The notes beneath the pieces are model-generated. The model searched no databases. It was not told the DNA's origin and was given only the letters and a program-made list of their open reading frames with translations. Of a stretch of DNA of 64,000 nucleotides, positions 38,100-49,879 are shown piece by piece; position 1 is the first letter of the stretch, and every line of letters begins with the position of its first letter. Source of the DNA: Dryas octopetala (lineage: Eukaryota > Streptophyta > Magnoliopsida > Rosales > Rosaceae); the NCBI GenBank assembly GCA_963921425.1, contig OY992835.1, positions 10,850,001 to 10,914,000 of the forward strand, in the 5' to 3' direction. Both the position numbers and the translations under genes were made by a program.

Positions 38100-40862
38100 C
38101 AAATACAAAAAAATAAGACCTTAGTTTTAATTAATTTATAAGCGGGTTACAAAGGTGGTGAAATAGAAAACATCTCAGACAGTCGGACCTCAAAATTTTA
38201 TAAATTCATTTTATACTTAAATACTATATTAAATAGAAGTAATATATACGAAGGGTCCCCCAAAATTTCAATCCCCTGCGTTGTCGGATCATGAATAACG
38301 CCCAAAAAGGAAACCCTTACAAGTTACAAGCTTCGCGCCCTCTCTCTCACTCCCTTCTTAGCTTTATTTTATTTTTCCTTTTTAATAGGCAACGTCCATG
38401 GTAGGCCCCTGTGTTTTAAGCATGGTGGGCAACACGCCAACACGGCAGATGGTAGACCCTTTATTTTTTTTAATTATTAATTTTTTGCAAAGATGGGTGG
38501 ATAAATAACTTGGAAATAGTAATATTGCCACTTTTTTATATAGTAATGGGACTCTTTAAGATTTGAATATTTGATACAAATGTTGAGATAATTTGAAAAC
38601 AATTGGAGAGAAATTATTTGGTGAACTTTTGTGTGAGAGTCAGACTCACACAGTCACACATAATATAGTGCACTGCACGATGTATACAATAATTTCACAA
38701 AATAATTATTGCCACTACATTATGGGCTGTAATGTGGTGTTAAGGCATGAGAGGGGCACTTTGGTAATCTCACATATTTGTCTCAGCCTTCTTCCATAAC
38801 TAGAGGAATCCCAGAAGTATGACCTCTCCCATAGACTAGTGTGTGAAGAAGTCAATTTTGGGTAAATACACGTAAGCCCATAATTAGTACCATAATGGAA
38901 AGGGCAGGTTCTCCAACATCACCCCCAAGGCCAGCTCGCTCTTAAAAAACAATGGATTCTGAATTTTGCTATTTCCAAAATATATATATATATTATATAA
39001 ATTTATAAATCAGCTTTCAAATTTTTGTATGAGTTGTATTATAGACACCTATTATAGGGAAGATTTTCTCCACCAACTATTAGTCTATTATCTTAACCAT
39101 CTAATTAATGTGACAATAATTTATTTATTCTTATTTTGGCCCACTTTTATTTTTTTGGCAAATTATTTTGACCTACTTTAAGTCTCATTTATTTAGAATA
39201 AGTAGAATATTGTTATATCATTTGAACATAAATTAGTAACAAAGCTAGGAACACAGTCAGTTACTCTAGTTTTATTAATTGCATAAGAGTACACATAAAT
39301 ATGTTCACAAATCGATACCTTAATATTTCAAAGTGAATTCGTTATAAATTTAGGATTAAAAATGTATTTCTATGTCATATGTATTTGTACTATAATTTTA
39401 ATTTTTTTTTTTTGAGATAACAACTTTAGTGAATAAGTCTAATATAAAACAGAAAATTATGAATTGTTTTACTATTTCTATTTTTATTTTTCCTTTGACC
39501 CACAACTTGAACATGAACATGATGCCATTTGGCTAATGGCTATTGAGCATTTGAGCCTATTTCCAATTCAGGATAATAGAGGATAACAAATTTGGAGGCA
39601 ATTTTAAATGGGTTGCTTAAAATAATGTGGCGTTTTAGGAATTTGGTATTTAATTAAAATGAGGAAAATTTAGAAAAGAAAATCACATTACCAAACTTGG
39701 AAGTATAAAAAGGAATCTAACCTGTAAGAATTCAAAGTTTGTCTGTTTCATGTTTTATCCAAATTCAAAGGATCATTCTAGAAGAAAAGAAATAGTAGGA
39801 TAATGTTTTGTTTTTGTGTTTTGATTTTTAATTAGAGAGAGAAACTATAAAGATGTTAAGAAAAAAATGAAAAGAATCATATATTATGATTTCAAAATAA
39901 AAATAATTTATAATAGAATTAAGCTTTTAATATATCCTCTCTACTTTTGTCCTCACCTCTCTCAACTCTCTTCTCACCCCCTTCTTTATCTCTTCATTAA
40001 AAAAATAAATTTTCTAGTTTTTTTATTTATGTGACTACATTTGTTTCTCTCAAGAAATAATTGTTTAAGAAACTTTCAAATGGTTCTATTGAGCTTCATT
40101 TAATTTCATACGTAGAAATTGAACAAAGTCTACAAATTAAACAAAGTAAACGATAATTATGAGTCGATCAAAAAAATTCAACTTCAATAAAGTTCAACTT
40201 CCTTATAAATTATGCACTTTTTTTATTTTGAATGTAGTTTCAACTCCGAATAATTAAAAAATATTATAAAAGAAGTGTGAATAGCGCTTCTAAAAAAAAG
40301 CATTAAAGCAAATTAAGTAGGAACCAGTTAGTGGCCAAAAAAAAAAAAGGATAGGATCGAGTCAAATTGAAAATAAACAAGGTAATCATGGTTAGCCTTA
40401 AATTCATAATCCAATGCAATCTCATCCAATGTAATAGAGAGAGGAGAAGAAGAAGAAAATAAAAAAAATACTCAAAAATAGAAAAAGAAAATAAAAAAGG
40501 AAGAGGAAAATTCAATTTTATTTAAAATTTATGAAAGAAAAAGAGAGAAAATCTCTCTCTGGCTGACTCATTCAGTCATTCTTTGCTTGCTTCTTTTACA
40601 TCACGGGATCCCCATCCCTTCTTTTTCTTCTTCCCTTTTCTTCTTTCTTATGTCTTCCTCTTCCTCACTGTCTTAACAAAACCCACCTCTGTTTTTTCCT
40701 ACTGCTCTCTCTTTCTCCCTTCTCTTTGCTCTTCTTCTACTTACACACATTCTTGAATAACAAAGAAAGCTAGAAACACAGAGAGAGAGAGAGCGAGAGA
40801 GAGGGTAAGTGAGTTTGTGTGTGGTGGGTGTATTTTGCTTTCGGAAGCTGAGCTGGTTCAAA
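38100..40862. other. Intergenic and TTL 5' leader
   Basis: AT-rich DNA without a recognisable gene. From about 40540 the sequence becomes CT- then GA-rich (GA run at about 40780-40804), typical of a plant 5' leader before the TTL start at 40863. GTAAGTGAG at 40806 could be the donor of an alternative leader intron; no acceptor was established. Confidence 0.4.
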
Positions 40863-43800
40863 ATGCCCCACACAGGAAAATCTATGCAAGAAATGGGTTT
40901 CGATTCCCTCACCAACAAGTTCCGTGACTCGCTGAGCTACACCACCGACGACGACAACCACCACAAGAACAAGCCCGATTTCAAAGAACTCGATCTGGGT
41001 TCGCCCGTTTCGCCATTGATGACGAGGAGCTCGGTCAATGGCAGCAATGGCGGTATTGGCGGCTGTGCAGGAGCAACCACTTCGAGCTGCAGTTCAGGCT
41101 CTTCCGGTTCGGTTTCGAGCAAAACCAGCAACACCCAGTTGGGAAAAAGATCGGACGGCAAACCCAAGAACCACTCCGGCGAGCTCTCGGTCTCGTCTGA
41201 GACGAGCTCGAGAGAGTCCGAGACCGTCCGATCCGGTACGACGGCGCGTAATTGGAGGCCGGCGCATCGGAGATCGGTCTCTGCTGGACCCCCATTGATC
41301 TACTCTGGTGGGAGCTTCACTAGCGGTGTTAGTACTAGTGCTAGTCTTGGTAATGCTTGTGGGAATGCCGCAACGAATTCGTTTTCGTCTTCTTCTTCTT
41401 CAAGCTCAGCCACCACTGTTTTTCCAAGCGGCAACATATGCCCATCTGGGAAGATCGTGAAGTCTGGCTTGGCTTGTAGAGCAAGCAACAAGACCGATGT
41501 TTTGGGGTCAGGGAGTGTGAACTACGGTCATGGAAGCATAGTCCGAGGTGGTCCGAAACCAGATGCCAGTTTGACTGGGAACATACAGTTTGCTGGAGAG
41601 TCTGTGATGGTGAAGAGGACAATGGGGAACTCTGATCCAGAGGAGGTGAAGAAGGCTGGGAATGAGCTTTACAGACGAGGCCATTTCGCCGAGGCATTGG
41701 CATTGTATGATAGGGCCATATCTTTGTCACCCGACAATGCCGCCTACCGGAGTAACCGGGCGGCGGCGTTAACGGCGCTCGGGAGGCTGGCCGACGCGGT
41801 GAGGGAGTGTGAGGAGGCTGTCAGGTTGGACCCTGGTTATGGGAGGGCCCGTCAACGGCTGGGTTATCTTTATCTTCGGTGAGTGTAGAAAACTGGGGAC
41901 TTAAATTAATAGTTAAAAATGTAGGCTTTACTTGTTGGTTTTGTTGTTCCTCTTTGTTTGTATGGTTATGCTTTCTAGGAAATATATTTGTTCTACCTTA
42001 CTTGTTTTCTCTGGATGAATGTGATTGGCCTGTTTGGTTTTCATCTACTTTGTGCTTAAATTGTGTTTCTTTTTGGTGTTGGTGTATTTGATGTGGGTTG
42101 GTTTCCGTTACCTCTGGTTTTTTGTTTCAGTTTTCTATTCTTTGGATTGGTAGATCAGAATCTTAGATATCATTGCTCTATGTTCCTGACAGTCTGAATG
42201 GTTGTTAGACCAGCCAATTATGGGGTTACTTTCTTTGAGTTTAGCATTTGAGCTTTAAGAAACTGTTGGGTTCTTTCTGTTTTTCTGTGCTGTTGAATTA
42301 TGTTTCATTTATTTCTGTTGCCTCATCCTTGGTATATCTGGATTGATGAGTCTATGGGATATATGTTTGCATTCTAGTACTAGTCAATATGTTTCTGCCT
42401 TTTCAGTTTCAAGTCTGAAAATTCAAAGGTTATCCGTTGATAGATGCAAGGCTAGTAACATTCATGGGTAATTTATTTGCTCAGTTTTTAGTTTTAGTTA
42501 TCTCCAATTGCTTCTGGGATTCTTACAAGTTTTCTCCAGTTTATGTTTATGCCTATCCATTCTCTGTCTTGTTGCATCATACTCTGTGCTGATCAAATTT
42601 AGTATCATCTCAGTTAATACATAGATTGGACATTTTACAGTTTTGGGCAAGTTGAAAATGCCTGCCACCACCTGTGTTTTCCTGGGCAACACCCGGATCA
42701 GTCTGAGTTGCAGAAGTTGAAGTCACTGGAGAAACGTCTGAAACAATGTGAAGATGCCCGTAAGCTTGGTGATTGGAAGAGTATGCTAAGAGAATCTGAT
42801 GCAGCCATAGCAACTGGAGCAGAGTCCTCTCCTCAGGTAGAACCTAGCCTAAAGTCTCTTACTTTTATAAATTCATTTGGAACAAAGTTTTTCAAGTTGA
42901 TTCAACTAATTAGAATCAAATTACAGCTTCTTGCTTGTAAAGTAGAAGCTCTGTTGAAGCTCCATCAACTCGAAGATGCAGAATCCAGCCTAACAAATAT
43001 ACCCAAGTTTGAAAATTGCCCTTCTTCTTGCTTGCAAACCAAGTTCTTTGGTATGCTAGTTGAAGCTTATGTGCTCTATGTCAGAGCACAGGTTGAGATG
43101 GCATTGGGAAGGTAAGCTCTGAAGTGGAAACTTAAAAAGCACAGCAGCTATGGCTTTTAGAGTGAGTGAGAAAGGATAATAGATTTCTTGCAGGTTTGAG
43201 AATGCAGTAGCTGCGGCAGAGAAGGCTGGACTGATTGATTACAGTAATGTTGAAGTTACGAGGGTATCAAATAATGTGAAAAAGGTTGCAAAAGCTCGTT
43301 CTCAGGGTAATGATCTTTTTAGCTCTGGAAGATTTGCTGAAGCCTGCTCTGCTTATGGGGAGGGCCTCAAATATGATAGTTCCAATTCTGTTCTCTATTG
43401 CAATAGAGCAGTTTGCTGGTCTAAGCTTGGACAATGGGAACAGTCTGTTGAAGACTGCAACAAAGCCCTCAAGATTCAACCTAATTACAGGAAAGCCCTT
43501 CTTCGGAGAGCTGTCTCAAATGCAAAGGTAATTGTCCTTCATATGTACATGTGGGTGGGGATTCCACTTTTTGAAATTTGTATTTGTTGATTTATATGTG
43601 ATTGTTAGTGTCTTTTCTTGCGAAATTTTATAGCTTGAACGATGGGCAGAGGCAGTAAAAGATTATGAGGTCTTGAGGAGGGAACTTCCTGGAGACAATG
43701 AGGTTGCCGAATCTCTACACCAGGCACGAATTGCATTGAAGAAGTCTTGTGGAGAGGAACTTCATAATGTGAAGTTTGGTGGTGAAGTGGAAGAAGTTTC

Positions 43801-44428
43801 TAGTCTAGATAAGTTTAGAGCTGCAATATCATCTCCTGGTGAGTTTGATCCAATTTATTGGCCAGTAATTCAATCAATTCTAAGTCTCTTGCCTAACTGA
43901 AGATTTGAAATTTCAGGTGTTTCCGTCATTCATTTCAAAGTTGCATCAAATGAGAAATGTGAAGAAATATCCCCATTCATAAATATGCTTTGTGTCCGAT
44001 ATCCATCTGTTAAATTTTTCAAGGTAGGAAATTTATTGGTGTATATTCACCTCATGTTCAAGTGATCATTCCACTTCATTCCTACTGTTTTAGATGAGAT
44101 TTATAATATGTTCACATTATTCATCGTATGTTTCAAAAGATAGATTGTCTCAAAGACCAGGATGCATTATGCTTATAAAAAAAATTTGGAAGGATGTCAT
44201 CGTTGCACCTTATAATCACATCATCTTTATCTGTTGGAAGAATTTGCATTTAAATGGTTTGTTGTTTGGTTTTAGGTGGATGTGGAGGAGAGCTTAGCCA
44301 TAGCAAAAGCTGAGAGCATAAGATCCGTCCCGACATTTAAAATTTACAAGAATGGTGAGAAGGTGAAGGAAATGGTCTGCCCAAGCCATCAGTTCTTAGA
44401 GGACTCAGTGAGAACATGTAGTCTCTAG
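40863..44428 (+). CDS. TPR repeat-containing thioredoxin-like protein (TTL family)
   Basis: TTL proteins are plant co-chaperone-like scaffolds linked to osmotic stress, root growth and brassinosteroid signalling. Seven exons join with GT-AG introns: 40863-41878, 42641-42836, 42927-43111, 43194-43527, 43634-43838, 43917-44023 and 44276-44428; they give 731 residues, close to family length. Residues 1-250 are a disordered Ser/Gly-rich region (runs of Ser near 180). A first TPR block (about 257-360) starts [21 protein letters not shown] second (about 494-610) has [20 protein letters not shown] and YRKALLRRA. The C-terminal thioredoxin-like domain (about 646-731) has [14 protein letters not shown] but no CXXC motif, as is normal in this family, so no redox activity is expected. 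Start: the ATG at MPHTGKSM; longer frames upstream lack an ATG. Confidence 0.95.
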
Positions 44429-45474
44429 CAGACACCGCCCATTTCTGGTCTGCCCTCATATATTTTATGGTAACTCTCCTAGTATTTACCATTAATCATT
44501 TCATACTAGGAATACCATTTTTACCTGTGACATAATCAGCAACTCAATTGTTTCATACAGTTTTTTTTTTAAGGCAGAGAAATCCTGCAGAGAGAAATAG
44601 CTTGTTAGTCCACATTTGGAATTATATATATTCTTTTTATTTAATTTTCTCTCTAGTTTTATTCCCTTTGCGGCTTTGCCTTTGGATTCCAATATTGGTT
44701 GTCCTTTTTCAAACTTTTTTGGTTCATATGCCAGCCTCATTTTGTGTCCATGTTCCTGATTCTGAGTAAAAGGAGCTGTGAAAGTGTGTACAGGTTTCAT
44801 TATATTGTCCATCTGATTGAAAATTTTGGAGAGAGAGAGAGAGAAAAGGGGAGATGTTGGCTGGTAGGTGGCATTTGTGTAAGAGCATGGTACATACAAT
44901 GTTTTAAAAAAAACGAGAGATTGAATAATAATGATGGTTGAGTGATGTAAAAGGTGGTGAATTTGGGATGCTTATTCTCAACATTTTTCGTTAATTCAAT
45001 ACCTTTTTCTTCTCAGCGACGTCAGCGTGGCTTTTGTGCTTTCCAAGTTTTGGGTTAATTGTTCCTCGTCTCGGTAACAGTCCATTTGGTGCTAACTTCA
45101 TAATTGTCTTTTCTTTTCTTTTTCGAGTATGGAACTGACGCATACACCATTTTTCTCGTAATAATGATTATATGACTAACATGTGAGAAGAAGATGTGAG
45201 ATAGGCTCGTTATATATGCAAGTTTTTTTATTATTGTCTAAAATCCACATGTATTATGTAATTTCAAATACTTGAAAAAATATTTTGAAAGTGTTATTTT
45301 AAATTTATTCTTCTTAAATAATCTATATCATATGTGGATTTTATTAGTAAATAAATTAATACTTTTAAAGTCTAATTAAGTAATTTATGCTAAAATCTAA
45401 AAAGATTAGGTAATAAAATTTCAAAAATAGTATAATTCTTTTGAATTGACACAAAAGGAAGTAAGGGTTCGTTT
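44429..45474. other. TTL 3' UTR and intergenic spacer
   Basis: Sequence after the TTL stop; the first several hundred bases may be 3' UTR. Frames seen on both strands have no domain. Confidence 0.4.
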
Positions 45475-45870
45475 GGTTCAAGTTTTAGAGGCTTGAGAAT
45501 GGAAAATTAATTCATTTTCATATTTGGTAAATACGGGGAAGAGAAATCAATTCCTGGCCTAAGGAATTTGATGCCCTTATTAGGGAGGAAATAAAACCAT
45601 TGCTGGAGTAATGTAATTGATTTTCTCTTTAGGAAAGCATTTATTGCTTTATTTTTTTTGACAAAATTAACCATGTTATTATTTTAAAATAAATAATAGA
45701 TTAAGGTATAATTGGAAATCTGACCAAACACAGCATTTATTGTTTTTAATTCTTAGTTTACTTTTCTAAACTTACCGAACACAAGAAAAAAAAATTCACA
45801 TTTTCTTTATCCTGAAAAAATGCAAAGAAATTAATTTTCTAAGAAATCAATTCCGTGAATCAAACGGCCC
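45475..45870. mobile_element. PIF/Harbinger-type (Tourist-like) MITE, 396 bp
   Basis: The left end GGGTTCGTTTGGTTCAAG and the complement of the right end GGGCCGTTTGATTCACGG fit the Harbinger terminal consensus. The flanks are TAA on both sides (45472-45474 and 45871-45873), the expected 3-bp target duplication. Non-coding. Confidence 0.8.
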
Positions 45871-46200
45871 TAAGGTTGAGGAATCCAAGCCCACTTGGGA
45901 AGTACAAAACTCATGTCCTAACAAACCCAAACTTATACACTCTGAAGCTCGTAACCAAACACTTCATCAAAGACCCAAAGCTCCATTTGGGCCTATACAT
46001 CATAAGATCAATGCCCAAATATTCTACAAATAAATTCTACATGCTCCTTTAAATTCATCTGTACACCATCTGCATGTAAATAGATTAAGATACCTCCAAT
46101 ATTTTTATTATACAATTAATGCATGTAACCAATCTTATTATATTACATGGAGATAGATTAAGATACCTCCAATATCTTATTCGCACTTGAAGAAGTCATC

Positions 46201-46416
46201 CTAGCTCACGAGCTTGCTGATCATCTTGAACTCGTGCTCCACCTTCTTCGATTGCACGATCCACATGTACCCACTGCTCTCCACGAACCCCACTTCGATC
46301 ACTTCAGCCAGCAGAAGAATGCCCCGAGGGAGTTCGAATTGTTGGAGGATTGAGATGGCCAGTTTCAGGCCTTCTTCGTGGCCTTTCTTCACAATGCCTC
46401 CTTCCTTCTCTGCCAT
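46201..46416 (-). CDS. DUF538-family protein, C-terminally truncated
   Basis: The 71-residue product starts MAEKEGGIVKKGHEEGLKLA and contains FELPRGILLLAEVIEVGFVE and MWIVQSKKVEHEFKMISKLV. This is the N-terminal two thirds of a DUF538 protein (small plant proteins of unclear, stress- and lipid-related role). Full-length relatives are about 110-170 residues and continue after KLVS with a Tyr and a second strand block. Here TAG (46201-46203) takes the place of that Tyr, and the following sequence no longer resembles the family. A TATA box lies upstream, so it may still be transcribed. It could be a pseudogene or a short variant. Confidence 0.7.
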   Translation of the reverse strand: MAEKEGGIVKKGHEEGLKLAISILQQFELPRGILLLAEVIEVGFVESSGYMWIVQSKKVEHEFKMISKLVS

Positions 46417-46481
46417 GTTTTGGTTGTGTGTACTAGTACTCCTTGATTATAATGGCGCTAGCTTAAGACTATGCATCCCAA

Positions 46482-46489
46482 TTTATATA
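46482..46489 (-). promoter_or_regulatory. TATA box of the DUF538 gene
   Basis: TATATAAA is read on the minus strand about 66 bp before the ATG at 46416, suitably placed for a short leader. Confidence 0.55.
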
Positions 46490-46854
46490 CTTGATTTGTG
46501 TATTTAATACTACATACATGGAACAAAGTACATGGTGGCCGGAAACCAAAGTATTTGCTTAAGGTTGGTCGTCACAAGTTTTGTACCACTTTGTTCTCTC
46601 GATCGTAAGTCCCACATATCACTAAGCTTTAGTCGATCTAGATTAATTTTTAATTCTTCATTTGGTCATGACTGCATATCCATGTTATATGCTGTATCAA
46701 AACCCATATTAAATGAAGCTACGTAAAGCTTTTGAGAATGCTAGCCTATAACTACATTTTTTTTTATGTATCTATCACCCATGGTTGATCAAATAATGGA
46801 AATTATGGAATTATGTTTGAAATAATGTCTGATCTCATATATAATAGACAAGTT

Positions 46855-47090
46855 ACAATCTATGAGAAATTATTATATGTGTGATCGTAACATTACGTGA
46901 CATAATGAAGTGGCGTTACCAATCCACTTAAATTGTAATACACAACAATCTTTAATTTTTAAAATCTCAAACCTTAACAAATACCTTTAATATCGTACAT
47001 GTGTTATAATTTAAGTGGATTAGTAATATCACATTATCATATCATGAGGTGTTACAGTCACATATAATAATTTTTTACAATTTAAGTTTT
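46855..47090. mobile_element. Inverted-repeat MITE, about 235 bp
   Basis: The left arm includes AAATTATTATATGTGTGATC and ACCAATCCACTTAAATTGTA; the right arm has the complements (TTTAAGTGGATTAGTAAT, GTCACATATAATAATTTTTT). Non-coding. Similar motifs appear at 58790-58950, suggesting a degraded second copy. Confidence 0.7.
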
Positions 47091-47937
47091 CAAAATGGTA
47101 TGGGCAGGGGATGAGTTGGGGTGGGTTGTGATTGGGTTATAATTAGACTGGGCTGTAGTCTAACCCTACGAAAAACTATAAAGGAAATTTTGTATAAGGT
47201 TATCCCATATAGTCCTCAATATATGTAGATTTGTTTCTGGTTTGATAGCCTATAATACCAAAATTTCTCGCAAGTGACATAATATTACCCCAAATTACAT
47301 GAAACTCACGTATTTATTTTAAACTATAATATATATTGAGGTCATTTTGGAAATACTGAAATATGGTGACACTTTTGTTTTGGAAATAGTGAAATATGGT
47401 GACAATTTTCGACATGGTAACACAACAATAGGACCTAGCTAGTACAACAGAAAATTAGCGGGTTAGATTTGATCATTATTTGATACTAATTCATATATAA
47501 CACAACATGTTAAATTAACATAAATAAATAAGAAACATATTAAGTTAGTGTGAATAACTTTAATTTTTAACCCATCAAACTGGTTCAATTGGGATAGAAT
47601 CATAGAAGTAATCGCTAGACTTTGATACAGTATTGTATGAAAGGACTATAACATGATTAATAAGCAGATGGACTGAATTAGTATCCAAAGTAAGTATTTT
47701 GACTCGATTAATTAAATAGATTGAGTTACAATTGATTAATATTTGAAATAACCAGGAAATTAAGCGCCTTTTTGGTCTGGTAAACCGTAAATATAACAAC
47801 CGGCCTATTAAAAGAAAATTAAAAAAATGATATATATTGAGGTCGGAAATTAAAAATTGGACAGCATATATAAAGAGAAGAGTAGGCAAAATAGAAGAGC
47901 AGAAAAAGCAAAAGAGAAAGCAGTAGAGTGAAGATCG
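47091..47937. other. Intergenic and 5' leader of the 48-kb gene
   Basis: No gene on either strand. The minus-strand frame 47575-48096 overlaps the real exon 1 of the next gene and is a shadow. Confidence 0.4.
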
Positions 47938-48932
47938 ATGGAGATGGCGAGTGCTGTGAGCAAAGCGAAGACGATGAGAGTCAAGAACGACAAGATGTCT
48001 CTCGAAGATTACCTCCTTCTCCTTCACTCTCACTCCCACCTCCACCTCACCGTCGTTCATCTCAATCAGGTACCTAACTCTCTTCTTCTTCTTCAATTAC
48101 ATTTTCAATTTTCAAATTCATTTCTTCTTATTTTTCCCTAATTTTTGTGGTTTCGCAGCTCATCAGCATGCACGGCTACAAGAAAATCCACAAAGTTCCC
48201 AAGGTCAAATTCGATCCTAGCCTCTGTTTGCCTGTTTGGCTCCCGAGAAAATTTTAATTGTTGAATTTATGTTACTTTGGTTTGATTATCTATCGTCATG
48301 ATTTGCTCTCTCGCGTTTTATTTTCTTATTTATAGTTGATTTGTTGACAATGTGCTTGCTACGCTAGCTCTCGATTTTCTCACACTTTCTCGGTAACCAA
48401 ACGCAATATTCTAACTAATTCCGTCCAATTCTTCTCTGTTTTTCCACGATTTTCAACTCTCTAGCAAAATCTAATCGACGCGGTGAGCACACTGAACCTG
48501 GTGGATCCGAGTCGCTCCACGCTCAAGGACTACATCTCGCCCTTGGTCATCACCACGCTCGATGACGTCATCGCCGACCTTAATGAGCTCAACTGGCAAG
48601 AGTGCTGCGTCACCTCCATCGAAACCCTGAACTCGTGGAAACACGCCGTCGTCTCCTCATCCCCTGCTTCTCCTCCTCCTCTCGCGAGCCCCCGCAGCAA
48701 CGACGCCGTCCGACACCGCAAGACTCTTAATCCGAGATCCAACGGCGTCGTTTCAGCTCCCAACGGTGCTTCCCCGCAGTGTTTGGCTTCGGAGATCACT
48801 GCTGATCATCCGGCGAAGAAACTGGTTCCGAGGAAGAAGAGGAAGAGATCGGCGAAACGCGCCAGCGGCGGCGGCGGTGGCCCCAACCATCGTGCTCTGG
48901 ATTGCGTTTCGTACGGATCGACATCGTCTTGA
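47938..48932 (+). CDS. Plant-specific uncharacterised protein (At4g31510-like)
   Basis: Three exons (47938-48069, 48159-48203, 48465-48932) join in phase with GT-AG introns to give 214 residues. The N-terminal part holds LEDYLLLLHSH, LNQLISMHGYKKIHKVPK and LVDPSRSTLKDYISPLVITT, followed by DDVIADLNELNWQECCVTSI. I associate these conserved blocks with a small plant family of unknown function. The C-terminal third is Ser/Pro-rich and ends in a basic RKKRKRSAKRA stretch, a probable nuclear localisation signal. The start MEMASAV could also be the second Met two codons on. No catalytic motif is visible. The family link is from memory and moderate. Confidence 0.8.
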
Positions 48933-49879
48933 ATTCGTAGGGTAATGAATTGAATTTGAATGGTTTGTTTTGACTTTTGAGGTCTCTGTGTGTGTTTCGG
49001 ATTTCGGATTCTGTTTTCGTGTTTCGGTTTCGGTTTCGGCTGTTTTCGTTGGAATTGGCGGGAGCTATGTCACGCGATCGGTGCTTGCTTGCAGTGATTG
49101 GTTAGTGGTTAGTGGTAGATCTGTGATATTCGTAAAAGAGGGGGTGTTTCTGTACATTCCACTTCAGACAGTGGTACATTTGTGTTTAACAACTAGTGTT
49201 ATGGGTATTTCGGTCTTTTTCCATTTTCTGAATCTGTGGTTTCCGCTGTACAACTGTACAAGGCTAGTGAATTAATACAGCTCAAATTGTTTAATCAGAT
49301 TTCGATCTTTTGCTTTTATTGGCCAAAAAAAGTGGATTTTCTGTTAGTAAAACTTTACTGTATTCTAAATTTCTAATATCTATATATTTGGGATTATAGG
49401 GTGCCGCATTAATACTGAGAACTTGACCCATTTGCTTCACAAATTTTAAGCCCTTACTCCAAACCAACTTAAAGAGGCTTAAAAAGGAGACTCCATAGTT
49501 CTGCAAAAATTGTAATTTATCAAATTATGTACTCCATTTCGAACATAAATAAAACCTACTTATACAAATGGATTATCACCTCTATGAAGTATTAACAATG
49601 TAATACATGGTTTTAAAATGTAGTAGAATGAATTGTTTTATCCTTCTAAAGAAGACACTGATTTTCCATGTGGCTAATCTGGTCTAAACTTCCTGAGCTA
49701 CTTCTCTATATTTACTTTGGCTTTGAAGGGCCATATAAATTTCACTGGAACTTTCTCAACCATGGAGTCATGGAGAGAAGTTTACTTCTCAAACCCGCAC
49801 AAATAAATGGCCAAAATTTTTTTATACATAATCAAGTATAAGAATATAATGACGAAATCACAAACTAATACAATTGTAT
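48933..49879. other. 3' UTR and spacer
   Basis: This probably includes the 3' UTR of the preceding gene (GT-rich to about 49280). No other gene is seen. Confidence 0.4.

Noticed and set aside
37604..38116. Other frames over the 37.5-kb locus (both strands)
   Set aside because: They consist of GA/CT and GTG repeats and lack any membrane or domain pattern; only the minus-strand HHFGFRYPF frame looks coding.
40937..41730. Minus-strand open frames of 76-129 codons inside TTL exon 1
   Set aside because: They are shadows of a GC-rich coding exon; the plus-strand frame has clear TPR homology and splice sites.
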